DNA of 64,000 bases from Acrocarpospora phusangensis (GCF_016862995.1 NZ_BOOA01000021.1:53074-117073); one strand, 5' to 3'. Numbered from the stretch's first letter, positions 50,397 to 60,753 are shown. Notes: generated by a model not told the origin, from the sequence alone. Numbers and translations are program-made.

Positions 50397-51401
50397 ATGA
50401 CCGCACCGCTTGACGTCTCCAGCGAGGAGACGAAGGCGACGCCGGAGGCCGTGGTCTCCGGCCTGGGGGGAGCCAAGGCGATCCAGGGCCGATCACTCGG
50501 ACAGATCGCCTGGATGCGCCTCAAGCAGGACAAGGTCGCACTCGCCGGAGCCGGGGTCGTGATCTTCCTCGTCCTGGTCGCGATCTTCGCGCCGGTCATC
50601 GTCGGCTGGTTCGGCCACCCGCCGAACGAGTTCCACCAGGAAATGATCGACACCATGACGATGCGGCCCAAGGGCGGCAGCGGCATCAGCTCGGAGTTCC
50701 TGTTCGGCGTGGAGCCGCAGAACGGCCGAGACCTGTTCAGCCGCGTCGTGTACGGCGCCCGCATCTCCCTGCTCATCGCCTTCTTCGCCACCATGCTCTC
50801 GGTCCTCATCGGCACCGTCATGGGCATCGTGGCCGGCTACTTCGGCGGCTGGGTGGACGCCGTCATCAGCCGCCTCATGGACATCTTCCTGGCCTTCCCG
50901 ATCCTGGTCTTCGCGCTCGCCCTGGTGGGCGTGCTCGGCCAGTTCGAGATGCAGCTCGGCGTCCAGGGCGACACCCTCAGGATCCTGCTCCTGATCTTCG
51001 TCATCGGCTTCTTCAACTGGGGCTACATCGCCCGGATCATCCGCGGCCAGACGCTCTCCCTGCGCGAGCGGGAGTTCGTGGACGCGGCCAGGAGCCTCGG
51101 CGCGCGCGGGCCCTACATCCTGTTCCGCGAGATCCTGCCGAACCTGATCGCGCCCATCCTGATCTACGCCACCCTGCTGGTCCCCGCCAACGTGCTGTTC
51201 GAGGCCGCGCTGTCGTTCCTCGGCGTCGGCATCCAGCCGCCCACCGCGACCTGGGGAGCCATGCTCTCCGCCGCCACGAAGTACTACACCGTCCCGCACT
51301 TCATGATCTTCCCCGGTATGGCGATCTTCATCACCGTGCTGGCCTTCAACCTGTTCGGCGACGGTCTGCGCGACGCGCTCGACCCGAAGTCGAACCGCTG
51401 A
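50397..51401 (+). CDS. Peptide/nickel-type ABC transporter permease (DppC/OppC-like)
   Basis: A 334-residue permease with an N-terminal tail of about 45 residues, then six membrane helices. The ATPase-docking EAA-like motif is EREFVDAARSLGARGPYILF. The OppC/DppC N-terminal signature is RLKQDKVALAGAGVVIFL. It forms the channel with the OppB-like protein encoded at 53298. The ATG at 50397 has AGGGGG upstream. The gene precedes the binding-protein gene, an order different from the common ABCDF. Confidence 0.9.
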   Translation: MTAPLDVSSEETKATPEAVVSGLGGAKAIQGRSLGQIAWMRLKQDKVALAGAGVVIFLVLVAIFAPVIVGWFGHPPNEFHQEMIDTMTMRPKGGSGISSEFLFGVEPQNGRDLFSRVVYGARISLLIAFFATMLSVLIGTVMGIVAGYFGGWVDAVISRLMDIFLAFPILVFALALVGVLGQFEMQLGVQGDTLRILLLIFVIGFFNWGYIARIIRGQTLSLREREFVDAARSLGARGPYILFREILPNLIAPILIYATLLVPANVLFEAALSFLGVGIQPPTATWGAMLSAATKYYTVPHFMIFPGMAIFITVLAFNLFGDGLRDALDPKSNR

Positions 51402-51449
51402 CCCTCGCTCCCAGTTCCCCCGGCTCCTACCAACAAGGGGTTTACGTAA

Positions 51450-53213
51450 ATGAAGAAGAGAACACTGGTCGTCGCGGCCTCGGGCGCGGCCCTGGCCCTG
51501 GCCCTGTCGGCCTGTGGCGGGGGTGACTCCACCACGACGCCGACCGGCGAGGCCGCGCCCGCCGCGTCCGCTCCGGCGGGCCCGACCGGCTTCAACGCCG
51601 GTCTGGACGCGGTGACGAACCCGTCCGACAAGAAGGGTGGCGTGCTGAAGATGGCCGTCACCGAGGACTGGGACTCCGTGGACCCCGGTGACACCTACTA
51701 CGGCATGTCGTGGAACCTGCTGCGCATCTACGGCCGCCCGCTGGTGACCTACAACCCGGCGCCCGGCGCCAAGGGCCGCGAGCTGGTCCCCGACCTGGCC
51801 GAGAGCCTGGGCGTGGCCAGCGACGGCAGCAAGACCTGGACCTACAAGCTCCGGGCCGGGCTGAAGTACGAGGACGGCACGCCCATCACGTCCAAGGACG
51901 TCAAGTACGCCGTGCTCCGCCAGCTCGACAAGACCACCTACGTCAACGGCCCGACGTACTTCAACGACTGGCTGGACCTGCCGAAGGACTTCGAGTCGGT
52001 CTACAAGACGCCGGACGTCAACACCGACCAGGCCATCGAGACGCCGGACGACCAGACGATCGTCTTCCACCTCAACAAGCCGTACGCCGGTTTCGACAAC
52101 TTCGCGGCGCTGCCGGCCACCGTGCCGATCCCGCAGGCCAAGGACACCGGCATCAAGTACCGCGACCACGTGCTCGCGTCCGGTCCGTACAAGTTCGACA
52201 AGGTCGAGCAGGGCAAGCTGTACACGCTGGTCCGCAACGACCAGTGGGACCAGGCGACCGACCCGATCCGCAAGGCGCTGCCGGACTCGTACGAGATCAC
52301 GCTGGGCGTGCAGGGCGACGACCTGGACAACCGGATCATCTCCGGTGACCTCCACGTCGACATCGCCGGCTCCGGCGTGCAGCCGGCCGCCATCGCCAGC
52401 GTGCAGCAGGACCCCGAGCTGAACGCCCGCGCGGACAACCCCATCGCGGCCCGCACCTGGTACATCTCGCTCAACCCGGACGTCGCGCCGTTCGACAACA
52501 TCGAGTGCCGCAAGGCCGTGCTCTTCGCGGCCGACCGCACGAGCCTCCAGACCGCCTACGGCGGCCAGCTGGCCGGTGACGTCGCCACCTCCCTGATGCC
52601 CCCGGGCATCGGCGGCTGGCAGAAGATCGAGACCTACCCGTCCGCCGGCTCGGACGAGGCCAAGGCCAAGACGGCCCTCACGGCCTGCGGCCAGCCGAAC
52701 GGCTTCGAGACCACGATGACCTTCCGGTCGGACCGTCCGAAGGAGCAGGCGGCGGCCGAGTCGATGCAGCAGTCGCTCGCCAAGGTCGGCATCAAGCTGA
52801 CCCTGAAGGGCTTCCCGACCTCCGAGTACTTCACCGCGTACGCCGGCAAGCCGTCGTACATGAAGGAGAACAAGATCGGCCTGGCCACCAACGGCTGGGG
52901 CGCGGACTGGAACGACGGCTTCGGCTTCCTGTCGCAGATCATCGACAGCCGTACCATCCGCGAGGCCGGCAACTACAACCTCGGCATCAAGGACCCGGCC
53001 GTGGACGCCCTGGTCGACCAGGCGTTCGCCGAGCTGGACACCGCCAAGCGTGACGCCCTCTGGGGCCAGGCGGACGCCAAGGTCATGGAGGGCGCCTACG
53101 TCCTCCCGGCCGTGTACGCGAAGGGCCTGCTCCTGCGCGGCAAGGGCGTGACGAACCAGTTCATCACCGGCGCCTTCGACATGTACGACTACCTGGCGCT
53201 CGGCGTCGAGTAG
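51450..53213 (+). CDS. Solute-binding lipoprotein, family 5 (peptide binding)
   Basis: A 587-residue extracytoplasmic binding protein. The lipoprotein signal ends in LALSACGGG with lipidated Cys22. The family 5 fold shows PASTNP-like regions (AGLKYEDGTPITSKDVKYAV, VFHLNKPYAGFDNFAALPA, NPDVAPFDNIECRKAVLFA) and a Ser/Thr/Pro linker after the cysteine. It captures peptides for the importer. AAGGGG precedes the ATG. The strong hairpin behind the gene would favour this product over the membrane parts. Confidence 0.93.
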   Translation: MKKRTLVVAASGAALALALSACGGGDSTTTPTGEAAPAASAPAGPTGFNAGLDAVTNPSDKKGGVLKMAVTEDWDSVDPGDTYYGMSWNLLRIYGRPLVTYNPAPGAKGRELVPDLAESLGVASDGSKTWTYKLRAGLKYEDGTPITSKDVKYAVLRQLDKTTYVNGPTYFNDWLDLPKDFESVYKTPDVNTDQAIETPDDQTIVFHLNKPYAGFDNFAALPATVPIPQAKDTGIKYRDHVLASGPYKFDKVEQGKLYTLVRNDQWDQATDPIRKALPDSYEITLGVQGDDLDNRIISGDLHVDIAGSGVQPAAIASVQQDPELNARADNPIAARTWYISLNPDVAPFDNIECRKAVLFAADRTSLQTAYGGQLAGDVATSLMPPGIGGWQKIETYPSAGSDEAKAKTALTACGQPNGFETTMTFRSDRPKEQAAAESMQQSLAKVGIKLTLKGFPTSEYFTAYAGKPSYMKENKIGLATNGWGADWNDGFGFLSQIIDSRTIREAGNYNLGIKDPAVDALVDQAFAELDTAKRDALWGQADAKVMEGAYVLPAVYAKGLLLRGKGVTNQFITGAFDMYDYLALGVE

Positions 53214-53232
53214 CAAAGCCGCAGGCGGCGAG

Positions 53233-53280
53233 CGAGGGCCGGCCCCGCGGGGTTCCATCGGAACCCAGGGCCGGCCCTCG
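53233..53280 (+). terminator. Long hairpin between binding-protein and permease genes
   Basis: The 13-bp outer arms (53233-53245 and 53268-53280) and the inner arms GGGTTCC/GGAACCC around ATC give one very stable stem. There is no T-run, so it may act as a partial terminator or as a block to 3' decay of the upstream message. Confidence 0.75.
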
Positions 53281-53297
53281 GCAGCCGAGGGGGGACA

Positions 53298-54311
53298 GTG
53301 GTCACTTACATCATCCGGCGCCTGATCGGCGCCCTGCTCATGCTGGCCGTGGTCAGCATGGTCACCTTCTCGATCTTCTTCGTGGTGCCCAGGCTGGCCG
53401 GCGTGACGGCCACCGACTTCGCCAACCGCTACGTCGGACGGGCCGCCACCCAGGAGACCGTGGTCGAGGTCGCGAAAAAGCTCGGCCTCAACGATCCGGT
53501 GGTCGTGCAGTACGGCCGGTGGGTCAAGGGCATCTTCGTGGGCTCGGAGTTCGACTACGGCTCGGGCGTCGAACACTGCCCGGCCCCCTGCTTCGGCTAC
53601 TCCTTCGTCACGAAGAAGCCCGTCTGGCCGGACCTGCTCGACCGGCTGCCGGTGACCCTGTCCCTGGCGGTGGGCGCGTCGATCATCTGGCTGCTGGCCG
53701 GCGTCGCCGTCGGCGTGCTGTCCGCGCTGAAACGCGGGTCGCTCTTCGACCGGGGAGCGATGATCGTCGCCTTGTCGGGCGTGTCGCTGCCACCGTTCTT
53801 CACCGGCCTGATAGCCCTGTCCCTGTTCAGCTACGGCCTGCGGATAACCGCGCCCGGCGGGGCCTATACGCCGTTCAGTGAGAATCCGGCGGAGTGGGCG
53901 TACAACCTGATCCTGCCCTGGCTCACCCTGGCGTTCCTCAACGCGGCCGCGTACGCCCGGCTCACCCGGGCGGGCATGCTGGAGACGATGGGGGAGGACT
54001 ACATCAGGACGGCCCGCGCCAAGGGCCTGAAGGAGTCCACGGTCATCACCAAGCACGGCCTGCGCGCCGCGCTCACCCCGATCGTCACCATCTTCGGCCT
54101 GGACGTCGGCATCCTGCTCGGCGGCGCCATCCTGACCGAGAACGTGTTCTCGCTGCCCGGCCTCGGCAAGTACGCCACCGGCGCCATCGCGGCCCAGGAC
54201 CTGCCGAAGATCATGGGCTTCACCATGCTGGCCGCGTTCTTCATCGTGATGGCCAACCTGATCGTCGACCTGCTCTACGCGGTCGTGGACCCGAGGGTGA
54301 GGCTGGCGTGA
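53298..54311 (+). CDS. Peptide/nickel-type ABC transporter permease (DppB/OppB-like)
   Basis: A 337-residue permease with six helices. The OppB N-terminus is [20 protein letters not shown], and the docking loop is [20 protein letters not shown]. The tail [17 protein letters not shown] is the family end. It pairs with the DppC-like protein. The GTG start has GGGGGGA just upstream. The stop overlaps the next gene (GTGA). Confidence 0.93.
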   Translation: MVTYIIRRLIGALLMLAVVSMVTFSIFFVVPRLAGVTATDFANRYVGRAATQETVVEVAKKLGLNDPVVVQYGRWVKGIFVGSEFDYGSGVEHCPAPCFGYSFVTKKPVWPDLLDRLPVTLSLAVGASIIWLLAGVAVGVLSALKRGSLFDRGAMIVALSGVSLPPFFTGLIALSLFSYGLRITAPGGAYTPFSENPAEWAYNLILPWLTLAFLNAAAYARLTRAGMLETMGEDYIRTARAKGLKESTVITKHGLRAALTPIVTIFGLDVGILLGGAILTENVFSLPGLGKYATGAIAAQDLPKIMGFTMLAAFFIVMANLIVDLLYAVVDPRVRLA

Positions 54312-55335
54312 GCGACAACTTCCTGGACGTGAAGAACCTCAAGGTCCACTTCCCGACCGACGACGGCCTGGTCAAGTCCGTGGACGGGCTGTCCTTCGCG
54401 CTGGACCGGGGCAAGACGCTCGGCATCGTGGGCGAGTCCGGCTCCGGCAAGAGCGTCACCTCGCTGAGCGTGCTCGGCCTGCACAAGGGCGGCCGCGCCA
54501 AGATCTCCGGCGAGATCTGGCTGGACGGCGAGGAGCTCGTCAGCGCCACCCCCGAGCACGTGCGCCGGCTGCGCGGCAAGAAGATGGCGATGATCTTCCA
54601 GGATCCGCTGTCCGCCATGCACCCGTACTTCACGGTCGGGGCCCAGATCATCGAGGCGTACCGGATCCACAACAAGGTCACCAAGAAGGTGGCCCGCAAG
54701 CACGCCGCGGACCTGCTCGGCCGGGTGGGCATCCCGCAGCCGGACCGGCGGGTGGACAGCTACCCGCACGAGTTCTCCGGCGGCATGCGGCAGCGCGCGA
54801 TGATCGCCATGGCGCTCTCCTGCGACCCCGAGCTGCTCATCGCCGACGAGCCCACCACCGCCCTGGACGTCACCGTGCAGGCCCAGATCCTGGACCTCAT
54901 GCGCGACCTGCAGCGCGACTTCAACGCCGCGCTCATCATCATCACCCACGACCTGGGCGTGGTGGCCGAACTCTCCGACGACATCCTCGTCATGTACGGC
55001 GGCAAGGCCATCGAGTACGGCTCCGCCGAGGACATCTTCGAGCGGCCCGAGCACCCCTACACCTGGGGTTTGCTGGGCTCCATGCCCCGCCTGGACCGCG
55101 AGCCGACCGAACGGCTGCTGCCGATCAAGGGCTCCCCGCCGTCGCTCATCAACGTCCCGGCCGGCTGCGCCTTCCACCCGCGCTGCGCCTTCGAGGGCCG
55201 TACGGGCGGCAAGGCCGGCACCGAGGTCCCCGAGCTGGCCGAGACCGAGGGGGGCCACCTGGTCCGATGCCACCTGCCGCGGGAGGAGCGGCGCGCCATC
55301 TGGGCGAACGAGATCAAGCCGAACCTGGAGTCCGC

Positions 55336-55339
<4 letters not shown>
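54308..55339 (+). CDS. Peptide ABC transporter ATP-binding protein (DppD/OppD-like)
   Basis: A 343-residue ATPase. Walker A is GESGSGKS at 42-49, the signature is [13 protein letters not shown], and Walker B is [12 protein letters not shown]. The C-terminal oligopeptide transporter domain has the cysteine set [12 protein letters not shown] and HLVRCHLP, which binds a cluster in some relatives. It drives import with the next ATPase. Overlaps link it to both neighbours. Confidence 0.94.
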
Positions 55340-56376
<1,037 letters not shown>

Positions 56377-56388
56377 CGCCTCCCGCCC

Positions 56389-56423
56389 GGCGCGGTCCCG
56401 CTCAGCCCGAGCGGGGCCGCGCC
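56389..56423. terminator. Bidirectional terminator between importer and response regulator
   Basis: The 15-bp arms at 56389-56403 and 56409-56423 pair fully apart from one G-T pair, with loop AGCCC. It lies between convergent genes and can serve both. Confidence 0.8.
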
Positions 56424-56433
56424 CTGCTGTCTG

Positions 56434-57117
56434 TCACGGGAGCGCGCCCGGAGTGATCAGCCCGGTCTCGTACGCGAGGACGACCGCCTGCACCCGATCC
56501 CGCAGCGCCAGCTTCGTCAGGACATTCCCGACATGCGTCTTGACCGTGGTCTCGCTCACCACCAGCTCGCGGGCGATCTCCGCGTTGGACAGGCCCTTCG
56601 CGATCAGCCGGAGCACCTCCAGCTCACGCTCGGTGAGCCGGTCCAGGCGGGCCGGGGTCGCCTGCTGGTGCGCGGTCGGCAGGTGGCTGGCGAACCGGTC
56701 CAGCAGCCGCCGGGTGACGCTCGGGGCCACGATCGCGTCCCCGGCCGCGACCACCCGGATGGCCTGGAGCAGCTCGTCCGGCGGCACGTCCTTCAGCAGG
56801 AAGCCGCTCGCCCCCGCGCGCAGCGCCTCCACGATGTACTCGTCCAGGTCGAAGGTGGTCAGCACCAGCACCCGGGGCACGTGCGCGCTCGGCGCCGCCT
56901 CGCGGACGATGCGCCGGGTGGCCTCGATGCCGTCCATGCCCGGCATGCGGATGTCCATCAGCACCACGTCCGGCAGCAGGGCGCGGGCCTGGTCCATGGC
57001 GGTGGAGCCGTCGCCCGCCTCGCCGACCACGGTCACGTCCTGCTCGGCCTCCAGGATGAAGCGGAACCCCGTGCGCAGCAGCGGCTGGTCGTCCACCAGC
57101 AGCACCCTGATCGTCAT
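56434..57117 (-). CDS. NarL/DegU-type response regulator
   Basis: A 227-residue regulator. The receiver domain has Asp9/Asp10 and the phosphorylated Asp55 (VVLMDIRMPG), with the lysine in FLLKDVPPDE. The LuxR-type HTH is at about 160-215 (LTERELEVLRLIAKGLSNAE, SETTVKTHVGNVLTKL). Its partner kinase is on the same strand upstream but is now separated by an IS element. The ATG is at the ancestral 4-bp overlap with the kinase stop, as read from the left flank. Confidence 0.94.
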   Translation of the reverse strand: MTIRVLLVDDQPLLRTGFRFILEAEQDVTVVGEAGDGSTAMDQARALLPDVVLMDIRMPGMDGIEATRRIVREAAPSAHVPRVLVLTTFDLDEYIVEALRAGASGFLLKDVPPDELLQAIRVVAAGDAIVAPSVTRRLLDRFASHLPTAHQQATPARLDRLTERELEVLRLIAKGLSNAEIARELVVSETTVKTHVGNVLTKLALRDRVQAVVLAYETGLITPGALP

Positions 57118-57124
57118 CGAATCC

Positions 57125-57133
57125 CCTTGAGGG
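57125..57133 (+). repeat. Left copy of 9-bp direct repeat flanking the TnpB element
   Basis: CCTTGAGGG at 57125-57133 is repeated at 58471-58479. Read on the minus strand, both copies lie in the kinase frame as Leu-Lys codons. The left copy continues as Gly-Ile-Arg-stop overlapping the regulator ATG, that is, the old end of the kinase gene. Confidence 0.75.
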
Positions 57134-57224
57134 TGGAGACACCTGGCTTAGGCCATGAGAAGCAAATACGGCACGATACCGCATATCGAACACGCGATCG
57201 ACAAGGAACTGATGGTGCGGGAGA

Positions 57225-58340
57225 ATGTACGGCGTGTCCCAGACCGTGAAGCGGGCCTACAGGTACCGCTTCTACCCGACGGACGAGCAGGCCGGAGAGC
57301 TTGCCCGCACGTTCGGGTGTGTGCGCCTGGTCTACAACAAGGCCCTCGATGAGCGGACTCGCGCTCACACTTTGGATGGCCGGAGGATCTCCTACGTGGA
57401 GTCCTCGGCCGCGCTCACCGAATGGAAGCGCACTGAGGATCTGGCATTCCTCAACGAGGTGTCCTGCGTTCCGCTGCAGCAGGCCTTGCGGCATCTCCAG
57501 GCGGCGTTCGCGAACTTCTTCGCCAAACGGGCCAGATATCCGGCGTTCAAGTCGCGGAAGAGGTCGCGGGCGTCGGCGGAGTACACCCGGTCGGGTTTCC
57601 GCTACCGGCACGGCACACTCACCCTGGCGAAGATGGAACAGCCGCTGGCCATAGTGTGGTCGAGGCCCCTGCCACAAGGGGCGCAGCCCTCCACGATCAC
57701 CGTGTCCAGGGACGCGGCGGGACGCTGGTTCGTGTCGATCCTGGTGGAGCAGAAGGTCGCCCCGCTGGCGCCGGTCACGGAGAGGGTCGGCGTGGACGTA
57801 GGGATCACGGCACTGGTCACGCTGTCCAGCGGCGAGAAGATCGACAACCCGAAGCACGAACGGGCCGACCGCAAGAAGCTGGCCAAAGCGCAGCAGGCGC
57901 TGGCCCGCAAGCAGAAAGGCAGTAACAACTGGGCCAGAGCGCGGACGAGCGTGGCCCGCGTCTATGCCCGTATCACCGACCGCAGGCGGGATTATCTGCA
58001 CAAGGTCACCACACGGCTGGTTCGCGAGAATCAAGCGATCGCCGTGGAAGACCTCACCGTCAGCAACATGGTCAAGAACCACAACTTGGCCCGCGTGGTC
58101 TCGGATGCGTCGTGGCGGGAACTGCGCACGATGCTTGAGTACAAGACCGCCTGGTACGGGCGGGAACTCCTCGCGGTGAACCGCTGGTTCCCCTCCTCCA
58201 AGCTCTGCTCGGCGTGTGGGATCTTGCGAGAGGATATGCCGCTGGGCGTGCGAAGCTGGGAGTGTGCCTGTGGCGCGTCCCATGATCGCGACGTTAACGC
58301 GGCCAAGAACATCCTCGCTGCCGGGCTGGCAGAGAGGTGA
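57225..58340 (+). CDS. tnpB: TnpB RNA-guided nuclease (IS605-type)
   Basis: A 371-residue TnpB of full length. It starts with the family N-terminus (KRAYRYRFYPTDEQAGELAR). The RuvC residues are Asp191 (VGVDVGITAL), Glu275 (IAVEDLTVSN) and Asp354/356 (SHDRDVNAAKNIL). The zinc ribbon uses Cys328, Cys331, Cys347 and Cys349. All expected catalytic residues are present, so the nuclease is probably active. TnpB proteins cut DNA next to a short motif, guided by an RNA from the element's right end, which helps the element to persist. Confidence 0.95.
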   Translation: MYGVSQTVKRAYRYRFYPTDEQAGELARTFGCVRLVYNKALDERTRAHTLDGRRISYVESSAALTEWKRTEDLAFLNEVSCVPLQQALRHLQAAFANFFAKRARYPAFKSRKRSRASAEYTRSGFRYRHGTLTLAKMEQPLAIVWSRPLPQGAQPSTITVSRDAAGRWFVSILVEQKVAPLAPVTERVGVDVGITALVTLSSGEKIDNPKHERADRKKLAKAQQALARKQKGSNNWARARTSVARVYARITDRRRDYLHKVTTRLVRENQAIAVEDLTVSNMVKNHNLARVVSDASWRELRTMLEYKTAWYGRELLAVNRWFPSSKLCSACGILREDMPLGVRSWECACGASHDRDVNAAKNILAAGLAER

Positions 58341-58470
58341 AACGCCTGCGGAGCCGGTGTAAGACCCGAAGGGCGATAGCCCGGCGGGCGACTGGCGGTG
58401 AAACAGGAAGCCCAACCTGTGAGGGTTGGAATCCCCCGGCTTCAGCCGTGGGGAGGATGTCAATGTCTGT
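58300..58470 (+). ncRNA. Predicted omega RNA (TnpB guide scaffold)
   Basis: This is the end of tnpB and the element's right end. It shows the hairpins typical of omega RNAs: CCAACC/GGTTGG (58412-58417 and 58424-58429) and a CCCC-GGCT stem (about 58433-58453), preceded by a G-rich structured part. The guide would be the flanking sequence just after the element's right end. Confidence 0.65.
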
Positions 58471-59698
58471 CCTTGAGGGGGAACATGGCGCGGACCTCGA
58501 ACCCGCCCCCCTGGCGCGGGCCGATCCGCAGGACTCCACCATAAAGGGCGACACGCTCCTTGATGCCCACCAAGCCGTGGCCTTTGCCCTGGCCCGTCCC
58601 CGGCGCCCGCTCGGGAACGGTCCCGGGGCCTCTGCCCGGGCGGTCGGAGCCGCGGCCGTCGTCCTCGACGTGCACGGTGAGCTCGCTGGGCTCCTGCCGT
58701 ACCGTGACCCAGGCCCTGGCGGCCGGGCCGGCGTGGCGCAGGCTGTTGGTGAGGGCCTCCTGGACCAGGCGGTAGGCGGCCAGGTCGATGCCGGGCGGCA
58801 GGGTGCGCTGCTCGCCCTCCAGCCACAGCTGGGTGCGCAGGCCGGCCTCGCGCATCTGCTCGATCAGGGACGGCAGGTCCTGCATGCCGGGCTGGGGGCC
58901 GCGCTCGGCCGGGCCGTCGGTGCGGAGCACGCCCACGATGTCGCGCATCTCCGCCATCGCGGTGCGGCCCATCTGCTCGATCGCCTGCAGCGCGTCCTCC
59001 GCGACCTGGCGGTCCTTGTCCAGCATCTTGCGGGCTGCGGCGGCCTGCACGGTCATCACGCTGACATGGTGGGCGACTACGTCGTGCAGCTCCCGCGCGA
59101 TCCTCGACCGCTCCTCGGCCCGCGCCGCCCGGGTGTCGGCCTCCCTGGCCCGCTCCAGCCGGTCCGCCCGGTCCACCAGCTCGTCCAGGTACGCCCGGCG
59201 CAGCCGTACGCTCCGGCCGATCACCCAGCAGAGCGTCATCACGGCCACGGCCACCACGTGGTCGGGCCAGCTGGGCCGGTCATAGGTGAGCAGCACCGAG
59301 AGCAGGTAGCCGATCATCGAGAAGACGGCGCCGACCACGCTCAGCGCCAGCCCCCGCCGGGCGGCCACCGTGTAGAGCAGGATCAGTGTGGCGACGCCGC
59401 TGAAACCGGTGTTGAAGTGGAACAGGTCGAGCGCGAACTGCGGCACCGCCAGCGCCACCAGCAGCACGAACGGCCAGCGCCGCCGCAGCGCCACCGACAG
59501 CGTCATCAGTCCCGCCAGCAGCACGCTGCCCACGTTCGGGTCGCGCAGCGGGATCTGGGCGGAACCCTGCCACTGGGCGAGCGCCTCGGCGTCGGCGATC
59601 AGGATGAAAACGGTCGACGCGACCGTCAGCGCGATCGCGAGTGCTGAGTCCCCGATCAGAGGGAGGGACCGGACCCAGGACCGCAAGCTGCTTCGCAC
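58460..59698 (-). CDS. Sensor histidine kinase (HisKA_3, NarL-system type), 3' end altered by insertion
   Basis: A 412-residue kinase. The N-terminal half has about five to six membrane helices (15-165). A linker coiled coil (168-200) leads to the phosphorylated His205 (RIARELHDVVAHHVSVM). The ATPase domain has LVQEALTNSLRHA (N box) and GHGLVGIKERVALYGG (G boxes). The last codons now read Lys-Asp-Arg-His-stop, where Asp-Arg-His and the TGA come from the inserted element; the left flank suggests the original end was Lys-Gly-Ile-Arg. The core is intact. The downstream regulator has lost direct cotranscription. Confidence 0.92.
   Translation of the reverse strand: MRSSLRSWVRSLPLIGDSALAIALTVASTVFILIADAEALAQWQGSAQIPLRDPNVGSVLLAGLMTLSVALRRRWPFVLLVALAVPQFALDLFHFNTGFSGVATLILLYTVAARRGLALSVVGAVFSMIGYLLSVLLTYDRPSWPDHVVAVAVMTLCWVIGRSVRLRRAYLDELVDRADRLERAREADTRAARAEERSRIARELHDVVAHHVSVMTVQAAAARKMLDKDRQVAEDALQAIEQMGRTAMAEMRDIVGVLRTDGPAERGPQPGMQDLPSLIEQMREAGLRTQLWLEGEQRTLPPGIDLAAYRLVQEALTNSLRHAGPAARAWVTVRQEPSELTVHVEDDGRGSDRPGRGPGTVPERAPGTGQGKGHGLVGIKERVALYGGVLRIGPRQGGGFEVRAMFPLKDRH
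58471..58479 (+). repeat. Right copy of 9-bp direct repeat flanking the TnpB element
   Basis: CCTTGAGGG matches the left copy at 57125-57133 in sequence and reading register. The distance between equivalent bases is 1346 bp. Confidence 0.75.
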
Positions 59699-59892
59699 CC
59701 AACAAATCTAGGCCGCCCCCAACCCCTCCTGCCTCATCCCCGCGAATGAAGCGCGCTCCCAACCCCTGCCGGATTCCAGGCGCGCCCACGCGAATCCCCC
59801 ATGATCCGGTCGCGGTCGCCCTCCGCCCGTGAACTCAACCCGGGCGGCGAGGAGGCCCCTACGCTGACCACCAAGACTGTCGCGGCCGGGGG

Positions 59893-60753
59893 TCAGAGTT
59901 CGTCGGTGGCGGCTCTGCGGGCGAGGCGGCGGGAGGGGCGGGGTTCCCGGTCGGGGACCGGGGGCGGGGTGCCGCCGAACTCGGGGCAGAGAGCCTGGTG
60001 GTCGCACCAGTCGCAGAGGCGGGAGCGGCGGGCCCGCCATTCGCGGGTGCGCAGGGCGCGGTCGATGGCCGCCCAGAGGGCCTGCACCTTGCGCTCGGTG
60101 GCCAGCAGGTCGGCCTCGTCGGGCAGGTAGCGCAGCACCTCGCCGTTGCCCAGGTACATCAGCTGGAGCATGCGCGGCACGCTGCCCCGCTGCCGCCACA
60201 GCACCAGCGCGTAGAACTTCATCTGGAACAGCGCCTTGGCCTCGAAGTCGGGCCCCGGCGCGCTGCCGGTCTTGTAGTCGACCACCCGCACCTCGCCGGT
60301 GGGCGCCACGTCCAGCCGGTCGATGTAACCCCGCAGCATCAGCCCGCTGTCCAGCACGGCCTCGACATACAGCTCCCGCTCGGCCGGTTCGAGCCGCTGC
60401 GGATCCTCCAGCGTGAAATACCGCCCGAGCATCTCGCGCGCCTGGGCCAGCCACACGTCCCGCTCGCCGTCCCCGGCGAACAGCCCCCCGTATTCGGGCT
60501 CCTCCGCCAGCAGCCGCTGCCACTGCGGTTCGAGCAGTTCCTGCGCTGCCACGACGGTGCGCGCCGCGGCGGGCAGGTCGTAGAGCCGCTCCAGCACGGC
60601 GTGCACGAGCGTGCCCCGCACGGCCGCCGCCGACGGCTTCTCCGGCAGCTGGTCGATCACCCTGAACCTATAGAGCAGCGGACATGTCATGAAATCGCCG
60701 GCGCGAGAGGGGGAAAGCGCCCCGATGATCGCGCGCTCCTCTGTCAGGGTCAT
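59893..60753 (-). CDS. RecB-family exonuclease-like protein (PD-(D/E)XK)
   Basis: A 286-residue nuclease of the Cas4/RecB group. Motifs: SPSRAGDFMTCPLLYRF with Cys24, GTLVHAVLERLY with His51, GYIDRLDV with Asp145, VVDYKTG with Asp159 and Lys161, and the C-terminal CDWCDHQALCPEF (Cys247, Cys250, Cys256). The four cysteines fit a [4Fe-4S] cluster as in AddB and Cas4. It probably trims DNA ends in repair. No cas or helicase gene is near. The ATG at 60753 is chosen; the frame extends far upstream as a shadow. Confidence 0.9.
   Translation of the reverse strand: MTLTEERAIIGALSPSRAGDFMTCPLLYRFRVIDQLPEKPSAAAVRGTLVHAVLERLYDLPAAARTVVAAQELLEPQWQRLLAEEPEYGGLFAGDGERDVWLAQAREMLGRYFTLEDPQRLEPAERELYVEAVLDSGLMLRGYIDRLDVAPTGEVRVVDYKTGSAPGPDFEAKALFQMKFYALVLWRQRGSVPRMLQLMYLGNGEVLRYLPDEADLLATERKVQALWAAIDRALRTREWRARRSRLCDWCDHQALCPEFGGTPPPVPDREPRPSRRLARRAATDEL

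Larger units (their letters stand above)
57134..58470 (+). mobile_element. IS200/IS605-group element carrying only tnpB
   Basis: The element lies between the two 9-bp repeats. Its left part (57134-57224) has a small TGGC-TTAG-GCCA hairpin, then tnpB, then the typical right end (CCCCCGGCTTCAGCCGTGGGG region and GGATGTCAA). No tnpA is present, so movement would need a transposase from elsewhere. It interrupts the last codons of the histidine kinase gene. Exact ends are inferred from the broken kinase frame. Confidence 0.8.

Noticed and set aside
59893..60753. Cas4 gene
   Set aside because: The nuclease shares the RecB/Cas4 fold and cysteines, but no other cas gene or repeat array is present.
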